In this document: piece after piece, positions 33,127-44,994 of the stretch
Layout: the number at the start of each line of letters is the position of its first letter
How positions within the stretch are numbered: position 1 is the stretch's first letter
Source: Tolypeutes matacus
Taxonomy: Eukaryota > Chordata > Mammalia > Cingulata > Chlamyphoridae
Reading direction: 5' to 3'
DNA length: 64,000 nucleotides
Assembly (NCBI GenBank): GCA_026826555.1
Contig: JAKSZT010053881.1
Location: forward strand, 12,205,092 to 12,269,091
The notes under the pieces: model-generated
What the model was told of the DNA's origin: nothing
The model's input: only the letters and a program-made list of their open reading frames with translations
Database searches by the model: none
Position numbers and translations under genes: made by a program

Positions 33127-36100
33127 ATGGCTGAAGTAAGAAATTCGTTACGAGTAATAACACTGAATGTTAATGGATTAAATTCACCAATCAAAAGACA
33201 CAGATTGGCAGAATGGATAAGAAAATATGATCCATCTATATGCTGTCTACAAGAAACCCACCTTCAACCTAGGGATTCAAGGAGGCTGAAAGTGAATGGC
33301 TGGAAAACCATTTTACAAGCTAACAATAGCCAAAAAAGGGCAGGAGTAGCTATTCTAATATCAGACAAAATAGACTTTAAATGCAAAACTATTGTAAGAG
33401 ACAAAGATGGACACTACATATTAGTAAAAGGAGTAATCTCTCAAGAAGAGAGAACAATCATCAACATTTATGCACCTAATCGGGGTGCCTCAAAATATGT
33501 GCAGCAAACTCTGGAAAAACTAAGAGGAGAAATAAATGCCTCTACAATTATAGCAGGGGACTTCAACACACCACTATCATCATTAGACAGAACATCTAGA
33601 CAGAGAATCAATAAAGAAACTAAGGCACTCAACAATACATTAGAAGACCTGGACTTAATAGACATATACAGAACACTACACCCAAATACAGTGGGATTTA
33701 CATTCTTCTCAAGTGCACATGGAACATACTCCAAAATAGACCACATGCTAGGCCACAGAACAACTCTCAATGAATTCAGAAAGATTGAGATTATACAAAG
33801 TAATTTCTCTGACCACAACGGAATGAAGTTGGAAATCAACAAGGGCCAGAGAAACAGGTTAGGCACAAGGATATGGAAGTTAAACAACACACTCTTAGAC
33901 AAACAGTGGGTCAAAGAGGAAATCTCAAAAGAAATCAGTAACTACCTTGAAACTAATGAAAACGACAGCACAACATATCAAAACCTATGGGATGCAGCGA
34001 AAGCAGTCCTGAGAGGGAAGTTCATAGCCATAAATTCATATATTAAAAAAGAAGAAAGAGCTAAAATTGAAGACCTAACTGCACACTTGGAGGAATTGGA
34101 AAAACAACAACAAACTAAACCAAAAGGAAGTAGAAAGAAGGAAATAACAAAGATTAGAGCAGAACTAAATGAAATAGAGAATAAGAAAGCACTGGAAACA
34201 ATAAACAAAACCAAAAGTTGGTTCTTTGAGAATATCAATAAAATTGACAAACCCTTAGCCAGACTAACAAAGAAAAAGAGAGAACAGATGCAAATACATA
34301 AAATAAGGAATAAGCAAGGGGATATCACTACTGACCCCACAGAAATAAAGAGTATCATAAGAGGATACTTTGAAAAATTATATGCCAACAAGAATGATAA
34401 TTTAGAGGAAAGGGACAAGTTTCTAGAAACCCACAAACAGCCTACATTGATGAAAGAAGAAATAGATGAACTCAATAGTCCAATTACAAGTAAAGAGATA
34501 GACTCAGTCATCAAAAACCTCCCAACTAAGTAGAGTCCAGTACCAGATGGCTTCACAGCTGAATTCTACCAAACATTCCGGAAAGAGCTAACACCAATTC
34601 TACTTAAGATCTTCCAAAAAATAGAAGTAGAAGGAATATTGCCTAACTCATTCTATGATGCGAACATTACCCTAATACCAAAACCAAATAAAGATACCAC
34701 AAGAAAGGAAAATTACAGACCAGTTTCTCTAATGAACCTAGATGCTAAAATCCTCAACAAAATACTTGCTAATCGCATTCAACAACATATCAAAAGGATT
34801 ATACACCATGACCAAGTGGGTTTCATCCCGGGTATGCAAGGATGGTTCAATATAAGAAAATCAATCAATGTAATACACCACATAAACAGATTGAAAGAAA
34901 AAAATCACATGATCATCTCTATAGATGCAGAAAAAGCATTGGACAAAATACAGCACTCTTTCCTCATAAAAACACTACAAAAGTTAGGAATAGACGGAAA
35001 CTTTCTGAATATGATAAAGGGTATATATGAAAAACCCAAAGCTAACATCATTTTCAATGGTGAAATCCTAAAAGCCTTCCCTCTGAGATCGGGAACTAGA
35101 CAAGGATGCACTATCACCACTCCTATTTAACATTGTCTTAGAAGTACTTGCACGAGCGCTGAGACAAGAAAAGGACATAAAAGGCATCCAGATTGGAAAA
35201 GAAGAAGTAAAAATTTCATTATTTGCAGATGACATGATCCTATACATATAAAGCCCTGAGAAATCTACAACAAGGCTTCTAGAACTTATAAAGGAGTTCA
35301 GTAATGTTGCAGGCTATAAGATCAATGCTCAAAAATCTGTAGCATTTCTGTACACCAATAGCGAGCAAACTGAGGAGGAAATCAGGAAAAAAATACCATT
35401 TACAATAGTAACTAAAAGAATCAAATACCTAGGAATAAATTTAACTAAAGATGTAAAGGACTTATATACAGAAAACTACACAACACTGTTAAAGGAAATC
35501 AAAGAAGACTTAAATAAATGGAAAAATATTCCCTGTTCATGGATAGGAAGACTAAACATCATCAAGATGTCTATCCTACCCAAACTAATCTACAGATTTA
35601 ATGCAATTCCAATAAAAGTCAACACTGTATTTTTTAAGGAACTGGAAAAACTAACCACAAAATATATTTGGAGAGGCAAGAGGACCTGAATTGCCAAAGA
35701 CATATTGAAAAAGAAAAATGAAGTTGGAGGTATCACACTACCTGACTTTAAAACATACTACAAAGCTACAGTGATCAAAACTATGTGGTATTGGCACAAG
35801 GATAGACCTACTGACCAATGGAACCAAATTGAGAGTTCTGATATAGATCCTCGCATATACAGTTATCTGATTTTTGACAAGGTCATGAAGCCCACTCAGT
35901 TGGGAGAGAATGGCCTCTTTAACAAGTGGTGCTTGGAGGACTGGATATCCATATCCAAAAGAATGAGAGAAGAATACCATCTCACACCTTATACAAAAAT
36001 CAACTCAAGATGGATCAAAGATCTAAATATAAGAGCCAAAACCATAAAGACCTTGGAAGATAATGTAGGGAAGCATCTACAGGCCTTGTAATAGGAAATG

Positions 36101-36950
36101 GTTTCATGAACTTCACAGCCAAAGCACGAGCAGCAAGAGAAAAAATTGATAAATGGGATCTCATCAAAATTAAAAACTTCTGCACCTCAAAGGATGTTAT
36201 TAAGAAAATAAAAAGGCAGCCTACCCAATGGGAAAAAATATTTAGCAACCATATATCTGATAGGAGCCTAATATCCTGCATATATAAAGAAACCCTACAC
36301 CTTGACAATAAAAGGACAAAGAACCCATTTAAAAAAGGGGCAAGTGACCTGAAAAGACACTTCTCCAAGGAAGAAATATAAATGGCTAAAAAGCACATGA
36401 AAAAATGCTCAACATCGCTTGCTATCAGGGAAATGCAAATCAAAACTACAATGAGATACCATCTTACACCCATCAGAATGGCAGCTATTAAAAAAATAGG
36501 AGACCCTAAATGTTGGAGAGGATGTGGAGGAATAGGAACCCTCATCCACTGCTGGTGGGACTGCGGTATGTTCTAGCCACTGTGGAGGACAGTTTGGCGG
36601 TTCCTCAGAAAACTAATAATAGATCTTCTGTATGATCCAGCAATTCCATTGCTGGGTATATACCCAGAAGAACTGAAAGCAAAGATATATGCACACCAAT
36701 GTTCATAGCGGCATTGTTCACCATTGCCAAAAGTTGGAATCAGCCCCGGTGCCCATCAACAGATGAATGGATAAGCAAAATGTGGTACATACATACAATG
36801 GAATATTACTCAGCTGTAAGAAGGAATAAAGTGCTAACACATGGAATAATGTGGATGAATCTTGAAGACTTATGTTGAGTGAAGCAAGCCAAGCACTGAA
36901 GGATGAACAGCATATGACCTCACTGATCTGAACTGAGGAAAGTGAGCAGT
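33127..36950 (+). pseudogene. L1 ORF2 (endonuclease-reverse transcriptase), broken
   Basis: The endonuclease domain is whole (33,127-34,530): [22 protein letters not shown] and SDHNG motifs are all present. A TAG at 34,531 interrupts the linker. RT continues in frame at 34,639-35,127 ([16 protein letters not shown]), then a small deletion near 35,107 shifts the frame. The catalytic FADDMILYI lies at about 35,222-35,248 in the shifted frame and is followed by TAA. Further stops and shifts lie at about 35,687, 36,091 and 36,379. The Cys-rich C-terminus is at about 36,520-36,580. The expected full length of about 1,275 codons fits the span. Inactive. Confidence 0.92.
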
Positions 36951-37720
36951 CTCTGAGAACCATTGTCTGAAAGATAGGTTAACAAGGGAGAGTAAGAGAA
37001 GAGCAGGCTTTGAGCCATCACCCATATGGACATAATCTATGGTAAAGGGATAGAATGTGGTTGCATGTTGGGGGATGGGGCAGATGGGTGGTGGTGTTCC
37101 TGGGTTTGGTGGTACAGTGCTGGCGGGTGGGTGGATTAGGAAGGGCAGGTTCAAATTCCCAGGGCATGTAACTGTGAATCTTGACATTCCATGGGTCAGG
37201 ATAGGGTGGTTTCATGTGCCCTGGGGGCTGGGGGGAAGGGAACAGTCAAGATCTAATGGGGTGTTTGGTGGTCATGGGAAAGGTTTTTCATTACCTTACA
37301 GTAATGGACACAGGACATGGTAAATATCATCAAAATTATTAAACTGTATCATCTAAATTGTAAACTATACTGTAAATCATTGACAATGTTTAGTTGCTAT
37401 ATTTTGCTATCTGTATAACAGTTATAACAATGCTAACATCCAAAAATGAAAAGGGGGGTGGTTTAATATGGGGTGGGGAAGTGGGGAGTGGTTTGGTATC
37501 TGGGAGTCTCTGGTACTCCGTGTGTGACTTTGCTGTGACCTAAAACTTCTTTGAAAATTAAATGAAAATTTGGGAGACAATGGGGATTGAGAGGGGGAAG
37601 GTGTCATAGCACACTGGACATCCGATAACACAATGATAAAAGGAAAAAAAAAGAATAAATATATATATATATATATGTATCTATATATATACATATACAT
37701 ATATATATATATTTTAAAGG
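36951..37720 (+). other. L1 3' UTR with A-rich and (at)n tail
   Basis: G-rich blocks near 37,060-37,260 (gttgggggatggggcagatg), typical of L1 3' UTRs, then aaaggaaaaaaaaagaataa and a variable (at)n microsatellite at 37,655-37,716. Confidence 0.75.
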
Positions 37721-39167
37721 CATTTCTTTTGCTTTTTTCCCCATTTTTTTGAATGTCCCAATCCGCTAATTACATTTTGTTTTGTTTTTTGTTTGATTAT
37801 TTGTTTTTTTTCCCCTGAGTTTCCTTATGTTTGTCTCTTGCATGTAAGCTTATCATTGTTGTTTCTTTTTCCTATTAAGTGTATTTGATTATTTTATGGA
37901 CTACATGTTCATGGAGGATTTAGATCACAGAAGGGTTACAATGGGTACTGCAGGGGATTATTGGTGAGGGGTGTCTGGGAGGGGGGATTCATGGGAGTTA
38001 GTTCATCCGAATATACATGAAAGATATACAAAATTGTTCAAAAGATCAAAAGATGGGGCATGGTCACGATGGGTGGACAAACACACAATAAATGAAGGAA
38101 TCTGAATTCCTAGCCTGGAGAGCTCTGCCAAAGTCTCCAAGGGAGCAGCAATAGTCCTCTGAGTGCAGGGACAGTGTCTGTCAAAAGAGGATGACCCACT
38201 GATGAGTTCTTTTTATTGATGACTACCCTTGTGAGTCTTTGCTCTTGTAACTGAGACTTAGCTTGCTGTTGTGGGGTGCCTAAGGGTTGCCACCTGAGAG
38301 CCTCCTTGTTGTTCAAATGTGGCCTCTCTCTAAGCCAAACTCAGCATATGAATGCATTACCTTCCCCCCAACGTGGGACATGACTCCCGGGGATGAGCCT
38401 CCCTGGCAACGAGGGATTAATACCAAGTGCCAACTGGCAACACAACTGGAAAAAGACCTTGAATAAAAGGGGGAAAAGGTAAAGACAAATGAGTTCAAGT
38501 GGCTAAGAGACTTCAAAGAGAGTCGGGAGGTCATCCCAGAGGTAACTCTTACGCACACCTCAGTAGGAGCTCATAGAACATCAAAGTGCCTATCACCCCA
38601 CACAGAGGGGCTCCTGGGAGCTCTGGAGACACCCAGGTCCTATATAAGGGGGGATAGCCCCGGAGACTGACGCCTTATCAGTGGGCTCTCTTTTGGAGTC
38701 TGTGCTCCTGAGAGTGACAGAATTGGACTCAAATGGGTCCTCCCTGCACATGGTTCATCAGTCCCTCTATTCAAACCTATATGTGATGTGGGAGTTTTTA
38801 GGTATACTTCCAGAGACTGGAGCCTCTGGCCTACCTATGTGCCAGGTGTGCGTGGAATCTCGGTGGAGCTGCAACTCCTACCCTACAGCTCAATGGACTC
38901 ATCCAAGTCACCTGGCGAGGAGACAATGATGGGCAACGGACAGCCCAGGGAATGGAGAGGGCCTGCATCTGCAGGCAGGATCATCCCACCCACCATATCC
39001 ATGGGATACAAGCCCTCTTTCACTTGGAGGTGGAGTGGACATCACCATCCCAATCCCCTCAGGATTGGGGGAAGAACTATGGACTAGAGTGGACTTGATG
39101 GTATTCTGTTGTTCACATATGGTGATTCTGGCAATGGAAGAAATTATAACAATGAGGTGGAGCCAGT
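37721..39167 (+). other. Unclassified 1.4-kb segment between L1 and provirus 2
   Basis: Not collinear with provirus 1 gag and not L1 ORF sequence. It has ordinary base composition and no long frame of its own; the frame at 39,035-40,129 only begins here. Words such as ccctggcaacgagggattaa and ggaggtggagtggacatcac remind me of an interspersed xenarthran repeat, but I cannot name it. It is either the left-over of an older repeat, a sequence carried by the L1, or filler from a deletion. Confidence 0.5.
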
Positions 39168-40129
39168 GGCCAAGGAATGTCATTCTAAATACCATAAAAA
39201 TGGCAGTCTCATTAATAAGTCGGGAACCTTCAAGCGGACCTTGCTCAAGGCCCTCAGACAAACAATATGAGCACATTTCCCAACCTAGCTCAAATCTACC
39301 CAGTCAGCAATGGAGCAGCTTACTCCGGCCTATAACAGAACTTAAGGCAGTTACTAAAGGCAGTGCAGCTGTCGATCTTCCCTCAGCTGAAACTAAGTTT
39401 ATTACGCCTTCACTGGGTATACAAAAAATAAGAACAGGAATTAAAGGGCCTATCCCAGTAAACAATGTAGGTTTCATTATTGGCCGTAGCAGTCTTACGA
39501 CCCAAGGTGTTTTAGTACAAACCAGTATCATTGACTCAGATTTTGATAGAGAAATTTGTTTATTGGTACAAACTTTAACTCCCTATCAAATTGAATCAGG
39601 AGATAGCCTAGCTCAACTTCTTTTGTTACCGTATCGTAAACCTCCTTTAAAACGTGCAGAGGAATTTGATTCCATCGGGCGTAAAATTTTTTGGCAAACA
39701 GCAGTTGGAGATGAAAGGCCTGAAATTACCATAAAAATAAACGGAAAGATATTTTTAGGATTGGTGGATACCAGGGCTGATATCTCTATTATTGCTAAAC
39801 GATATTGGCCACAAGCTTGGACTTTGCAAAAGGTACCTACAGTTTTCACTGGTGTTGGAACAATGACAGATGCTTACCAGAGTGCTCAGATATTTAAGGT
39901 AGAAGGTCCGGAAGGACAAGAGGCTGCTCTGCAACCTTATGTTGCAGATTTAAGACTTAATTTATGGGGAAGAAATTTATTATACCAATGGGGAGCTTAT
40001 TTGAATATTCCCCACGTTTCTGATACAGCTAAACATCTTATTACTCACATGCAATATGCTCCCCCTTCCCGACCTGAAACGCGACTTACTGGAGACTACC
40101 GTGGCCTAGGATATTCAAATTTAGAGTAG
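39168..40129 (+). pseudogene. pro: Provirus 2 nucleocapsid end, dUTPase and protease
   Basis: Collinear with provirus 1 from the second zinc-knuckle region. A dUTPase-like domain follows (GRSSLTTQGV and GDSLAQLLLLP motifs at about 39,480-39,630), as in betaretroviral Pro. The protease domain has its active site read as VDTRAD (about 39,764-39,781), with Gly replaced by Arg, so activity is not expected. The frame is open to 40,129 but its start belongs to the unrelated upstream segment. Fusion of dUTPase to protease supports class II. Confidence 0.88.
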
Positions 40130-40179
40130 GGGCTACTGTTACAAAGGGCTTCGCATTGCCTTAAAAATGGCTAACAAAC

Positions 40180-41160
40180 AAACCTATCTGGATAGAACAG
40201 TGGCTCCTTCCAAAAGAAAAATTGGAAGCTCTGAAAGAATTAGTGCAGGAACAGGTAATAGTGGGGCATACTGAGCCCTCTACTAGTCCGTGGAATTCTC
40301 CAGTTTTTGTAATTAAAAAGAAATCTGGCAAATGGCACATGTTAACTGATTTGCATGAAATTAACAAAGTTATTCAACCTATGGGGTCTTTACAGCCTGG
40401 TTTGCCATCCCCAACTATGATCCCACAAATAATTATTATTATTATAATTATTATTGACTTAAAAGATTGTTTCTTTACTATTCCTCTTAATTCAGCTCCT
40501 ACTGAACGATATCAGTGGAAAGTTTTACCTCAGGGAATGATGAACAGTCCTACATTATGTCAATCCTTTGTTCACATTCCATTACAAATTTTACAAAAAC
40601 AATTTCCTAAGGCTATAATTATTCATTATATGGATGATATTCTTTTTGCCACCAAGCAATCTTCTGAGCTGAAACAACTATTTCAGCTGGCTAAAGAAAT
40701 TCTTCCTCAACATGGGTTTCAAATAGCAGAAGAAAAAATTCAAAAACAGGTTCTTTTTCAGTATTTAGGTCATACTATTAATAGAAGTATTATAACTCCA
40801 CAAAAGGTCCAGTTTTGAATGGATAATTTACGTACTTTAAATGATTTTCAGAAATTACTGGGTGTTATTAATTGGGTATGGCCTACTTTAGGAATTCCAA
40901 CTTATACTTTAATCTTTTCAATACTCTAACAGGAGACCCTAACTTAAATAGCCCTCGCATTTTAAGCCCAGAAGCAAAAGAGGAGTTAAAATGGCTAGAA
41001 AAATGAGTACAAAATAGCCAGCTAACAAGGATAAATATAAATCTTCCAATTTCTCTTTTAATATTTCCATCTTGCCATTCCCCTACTGGGATACTTTGGC
41101 AAGAGGAGGGCATAATAGAATGGATATTCCTACCCAACAAAGATACAAAAAAACTTCATA
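40180..41160 (+). pseudogene. pol: Provirus 2 reverse transcriptase
   Basis: An open stretch 40,222-40,818 holds TSPWNSPVFVIKKKSGKW, the DLKDCFF catalytic Asp, LPQGM and the YMDD box (40,627-40,638). Just before DLKDCFF a run of nine Ile codons (att repeat, about 40,429-40,455) has expanded. TGA at 40,816 ends the frame; thumb/connection fragments follow to about 41,160 with further stops. RT copies the viral RNA to DNA in the virion core. Confidence 0.9.
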
Positions 41161-41219
41161 CTTATCCTGAAAAAATCTCAGCAATAATATCAAAAGGCTG
41201 TATTCACCTGAGACAGCTT

Positions 41220-41640
41220 ATGGCTAGAGATCCTGATAAAATCATACTAGACCTTACAAAGCAGGAGCTTTCTCACCTCTGGCAATTCAGTAACTCTTGG
41301 CAAGTGGCCTTAGCAGATTTTATTGGAACAATTGACAATCACTTCCCAAATTCAAAATTTCTACAGTTTTTAAAACAGACTTCATGGATTCTTCCTAAGG
41401 TTGTCAAACAACAACCTCTCTCTGCTGCGCCAACTTACTACACTGATGGCAGCAGTAATGGAAATGCAGGCTATTTAGGCCCAACTACAAAATCTTGGAA
41501 AACACCTTATTTATCTGCCCAAAAGGTGGAACTTATGGCTGTTATTCAATTGCTAACTGATGTTTCTGAGCCTTAAATATCTGATTCTGCTTATGTTTGT
41601 CATGTTGTTTGTCATATAGAAACAGCTCAAATAACTCCAG
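41220..41640 (+). pseudogene. pol: Provirus 2 RNase H
   Basis: YYTDGSS (first catalytic Asp), KVELMAV (Glu) and, past the TAA at 41,574, SDSAYV (third Asp). All catalytic positions are visible but the frame is stopped between the second and third. Confidence 0.85.
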
Positions 41641-41739
41641 CTTCTGAATTAGAAGTTCTTTTCCTACAATTACAAAAAACTGTTCATGAACAATCTAATC
41701 CAATCTACATTACTCATATTCGTTCCCATTCTCAACTTC

Positions 41740-42420
41740 CTGGCCCTATGGCTTCACAAAATGATTTAGTAGATAAACTTATTGCTCATACAGAATCTGC
41801 TGCTGATTATCATAAACTTACACATACTAATGCTTCTGGCTTACATCATAAATATCCCCACTTAACAGTAAAAGAAAGTAAGAGGATTGTTAGACAATGT
41901 CCTACTTGTGGACCCATAAATGCCCCTACTTTCTCTCCAGGAACTAATCCCCGTGGAGAACATCCTAATGAAATTTGGCAGATGGATGTTACACATGTGC
42001 CCTCTTTTGGCCGCCTTCAGTATGTGCATGTGACAGTGGACACATATTCTAATTTTATTTAGGCAACTTCTCAAACTGGTGAAAAGGCCTCACATGTACG
42101 TTCTCATTTATTACGTTGTTTTGCTGTAATGGGCCTGCCAGTACAGCTAAAAACTGATAATGGGCCTGCCTATCTTAGTCAATCTTTCAAAAAATTTGCA
42201 GTAACTGGAATATTAAACATGTTACAGGAATTCCATAAAACCCCCAAGGACAAGCGATAGTAGAAAAAAGTATTAAAATTAATGTTGCAAAAACAAAAGG
42301 GGAGATGGAGGAGAATCTGCTAAAGACAAACTATCTAGGGCATTGCTTGCCTTAAATTTTCTTAATAGACAACAAATTTCTAATGCCACAGCAGCAGAAA
42401 GACATTGGGAGGTTAAAAAA
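41740..42420 (+). pseudogene. pol: Provirus 2 integrase
   Basis: The N-terminal zinc-binding HHCC region ends in CPTC (about 41,899). The core Asp lies in WQMDVTH (about 41,970) and the second Asp in KTDNGPAY (about 42,150); a Glu follows near 42,262 after a frameshift. TAG at 42,060 and at least one indel break it. Confidence 0.85.
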
Positions 42421-42530
42421 AGGAATGAAAATGAAAAATGTGGACAACCAATATATTAGAAAAATGAAGCAACCAATAAATGGGAAAAAGGAGAGGTAAA
42501 ATTTTGGAGCCGAGGTTTTGCTCTTATTAC

Positions 42531-42532
42531 AG
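42531..42532 (+). promoter_or_regulatory. env splice acceptor, provirus 2
   Basis: gttttgctcttattacag. The retrocopy joins leader sequence to the exon that starts here at 42,533, so use is evidenced by the cDNA copy. Confidence 0.85.
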
Positions 42533-43516
42533 AGGCAGGAGAGGAGCAGTGGATCCCCTCCAGAAGAATCAAGCCTAGAGTTGAAGATGCTGCCAAGACT
42601 TAAACTATGGACATGGTTGTTTTACATTGGATTAATTATAGGTAAAGTATTAGGTCAAGGTAAGATACCACATCATAATTACACTTATTGGGCATACATA
42701 ACCAAGCCACCTCTTCTAGAGATTTTAACTTGGAGCGATGAGTCTTACCCAATTTATCTTAATCAATCTCACCATTTTCCAGGACCTATAAATATATGAC
42801 TACCCTTAAAGCCAAAAGAAGGAGGGAAACTTATAGAAAATTTAACTTTACTTTTTATAGACTGCCTTATTTGTGTTGGATATGGTTCTGTATGCATGCA
42901 ACCTGGGAATCGCAGTATAGTTTTAACAGAGAAAAATCAAACTCAAATTTATGTTCTCATTTTCCCTTCTTTGCCATATAAACCAGAAAATATGGTAAAT
43001 CTTACATGTCCCTCTCATAACAGACTACTTAATGACAAATGGCATATATGTCATGGGCTTACAGAGGTTGTGTTGTTTAATGATTCCTATGGAATTGTAA
43101 AGGATTGGGCCCTTATAGGGATACTGAAACCTATTAAAAACACAACCATATTTTGGTTCATTAATAATTCAACCATAATCACAAATGACAGTAATCCTTA
43201 TTTCTGGAATTTTGGTAATACAGCATTTACTAACAGCTCAATAATTTGGAAAAATCAAGGAAGATATATCCCACAACCATGGGACACTAAACTTAACAAA
43301 CATTGAAGTTATTTGTGGAAATTATTTTTGGGAACTGGTCCAATTTTTAAATGGCAAAGCAGCAAAACTAATATTACTATTTTAAAAAGAAAATCAACTC
43401 AATTTCTTACAGTATGTGTATGAAATCCTATAGTTTTATCATTGGAAAAGTAACTTTTGGTGAAAGGAACACTAATTGCACCTTATTTTACATGTCTTAA
43501 GAATTCATACTTGCAG
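42533..43516 (+). pseudogene. env: Provirus 2 env: signal peptide and SU
   Basis: The signal-peptide region starts at the Met codon near 42,587 (MLPRLKLWTWLFYIG, hydrophobic core). SU pieces at 42,680-42,799 and 42,896-43,306 carry many N-glycosylation sites but are broken by TGA at 42,797 and TGA at 43,304. The internal donor aag|gtaaga is at 42,659/42,660. Confidence 0.85.
42660..43516 (+). other. Internal env intron, provirus 2 (removed in retrocopy)
   Basis: 857 bp from gtaagatacc to catacttgcag. The locus at 20,307/20,308 lacks exactly this interval. Canonical GT-AG ends. Confidence 0.9.
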
Positions 43517-44276
43517 GAAAATCAAACTTTTTAGAGCAAGAAGAAGAAAAGGACTATGGTTGCCGGTTTGGATGACCAGACATTGGCAGCAGTCTCCAGA
43601 ATCCCAGTTGCTGTGGCATTTCCTCAACCATTATTTAAGAAGAACTAAAAGATTGGCTGGACTTTTAATAGCAGGAATTTTGGGACTGATTGGCATCATG
43701 ACTGCTGCAGCTATCACTGGCACAGCCCTGCATCAAGGAGTCCAGAATCAACAATATGTTAAGGACTGGCATAAAAATGCAAGTGAGATGTGGCATAGCC
43801 AGTCTCACATTGATATGGAACTGAATAATCATATGAATGATCTTGAAACAGCTATTATACATTTGGGTAATCAAAGTTATAATTTAAACTAGTTAAGAGC
43901 TCTTAAATGTAATTGGAATGAAAGTTTTTTTTGTATTACTCCTTTGGCTTATAATAATAGTGAACATGATTGGGAGGAAGTGAAAAATCATTTGATTGGA
44001 TATAAGCATAATGTTTCTATAGATATTTTAGAATTGCAAAAGAAGGCATTGAGCATGTATCAAAATGAATTGAAAGAAACCACTGGTGCAGCCGTTTCAC
44101 TGGTGGAAACAAAAAACAGTTCAAATATCATTTTGGATTGGATTAGGAATTATTGTTATATGCATTTCAGTTGTTTGTATTGTCAAGGGTAGAATAATAA
44201 AATATATTCATAGAAAAAATGAAGAATTAGACCAGATAAATGCATTTATGTTAAGAAACTTGGCCATGAAAAACTA
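43517..44276 (+). pseudogene. env: Provirus 2 env TM
   Basis: An Arg-rich ARRRKG segment, the RRTKR furin-type site, a fusion-peptide-like hydrophobic run (GILGLIGIMTAAA) and a polar region, to TAG at 43,890-43,892. Then 43,944-44,192 and, after a frameshift, the membrane span (IIVICISVVCIV) and basic tail in 44,086-44,277. It corresponds to the open TM frame of provirus 1 and to the last exon of the retrocopy, which ends at the equivalent of about 44,082. Confidence 0.88.
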
Positions 44277-44576
44277 ATTTTGCATTATTTAGTAGAAAGA
44301 TTCTACTAATAACCCCTTAATCTTAATACTAATTACCTGCACAAAAAATATCCATTTAAGGAACCTGAAGAAGCATAAATATTAATGAAATTGCCTTCCA
44401 TGTAAGAGCTCAAAAGCTTGACTGGTAGTCAATGACGGGTAAGATTCTCAGAGGAGAACAACCTAAGAGGCACAGTCACAAGAGCCTATGGAAGAAGACA
44501 AGCGTGACAGGAGGTCACCTTGTATCAGCTTATATAATGGTTCCTATGATAGTCACTGAAAAAAAATTTAACTAAT

Positions 44577-44590
44577 AAAAAAGGGGGAAA
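44577..44590 (+). promoter_or_regulatory. Polypurine tract, provirus 2
   Basis: aaaaaagggggaaa directly before the 3' LTR. Confidence 0.9.
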
Positions 44591-44988
44591 TGATGGTGTT
44601 TCAATTAAAGGCCATGATTACTGACAGAAAGCAGGTCACCTTGGAATATAATAAACAAGCTCTCCAGTCTCATGCTCTAGGAGCTGGGTGGGGAAACATC
44701 CTGAGACAATGCCTGTAAATTGCAGAAATGTAGAAGAGCTGAGTCATTGACCTTTAAGACTAGTTTATTTCAGCTCATGTGTAACTGTTATCTATTACCC
44801 CTGCATATGCACACATGTATTTTTGATTGGTCAAAAACCAAATAAAAGCCACGCTCTATGAGGTGGCTGGGCTCTTCTCTCCATATCAGATGGAGAGTCC
44901 CCTGATCCCAGTTTTTCTTCTCTTTGTCTTATTCTTTCTTTCTCATCCGCAGCACCATTTTCACGAACCCAGTTCCTGAACTCCAATA
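44591..44988 (+). repeat. 3' LTR of provirus 2
   Basis: 398 bp from TGATGGTGTTTC to CTCCAATA (the terminal CA looks mutated to TA). AATAAAAG at 44,841 sits 29 bases before 44,870, the base that matches the 5' end of the spliced retrocopy, so it acts as a TATA-type element. U5 shares gtcccctgatcccag with the LTR of provirus 1. Confidence 0.92.
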
Positions 44989-44994
44989 GCATTT

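Larger units (their letters stand above)
30287..37720 (+). mobile_element. Nearly full-length L1 inside provirus 2
   Basis: Starts with G8 and ccaagatggc, has a 1.8-kb 5' UTR, ORF1 (32,082-33,062), ORF2 (33,127 to about 36,950), a G-rich 3' UTR and an A-rich/(at)n end at 37,640-37,720. ORF2 has several lesions, so it cannot support its own movement. I find no copy of the target ctattaccctt after its tail. Confidence 0.93.
30070..44988 (+). mobile_element. Class II (ERV-K type) provirus 2, split by an L1
   Basis: Boundaries are set by the LTR start at 30,070, the LTR end at 44,988 and the 6-bp duplication. The 5' LTR stops at 30,286 where an L1 begins. Retroviral sequence resumes at about 39,168 inside the nucleocapsid region, then pro, pol, env and the 3' LTR follow in order. 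The rest of the 5' LTR, primer site, leader and most of gag are gone. Shared LTR sequence (about 217 bp) differs at roughly eight sites plus a 4-bp indel, so this copy is older than provirus 1. Confidence 0.93.

Noticed and set aside
38370..38380. CCCAACGTGGG, resembling a Lys-tRNA primer site
   Set aside because: Only 11 bases match, the TGGCG start is missing and no LTR end precedes it; likely chance.
39035..39170. N-terminal extension of the provirus 2 pro frame
   Set aside because: Comes from the unrelated 37,721-39,167 segment; open by chance.
43665..43874. 69-codon minus-strand frame in env TM, and its plus-strand twin at 19,948-20,157
   Set aside because: Antisense shadows of the TM coding sequence in provirus 2 and the retrocopy.
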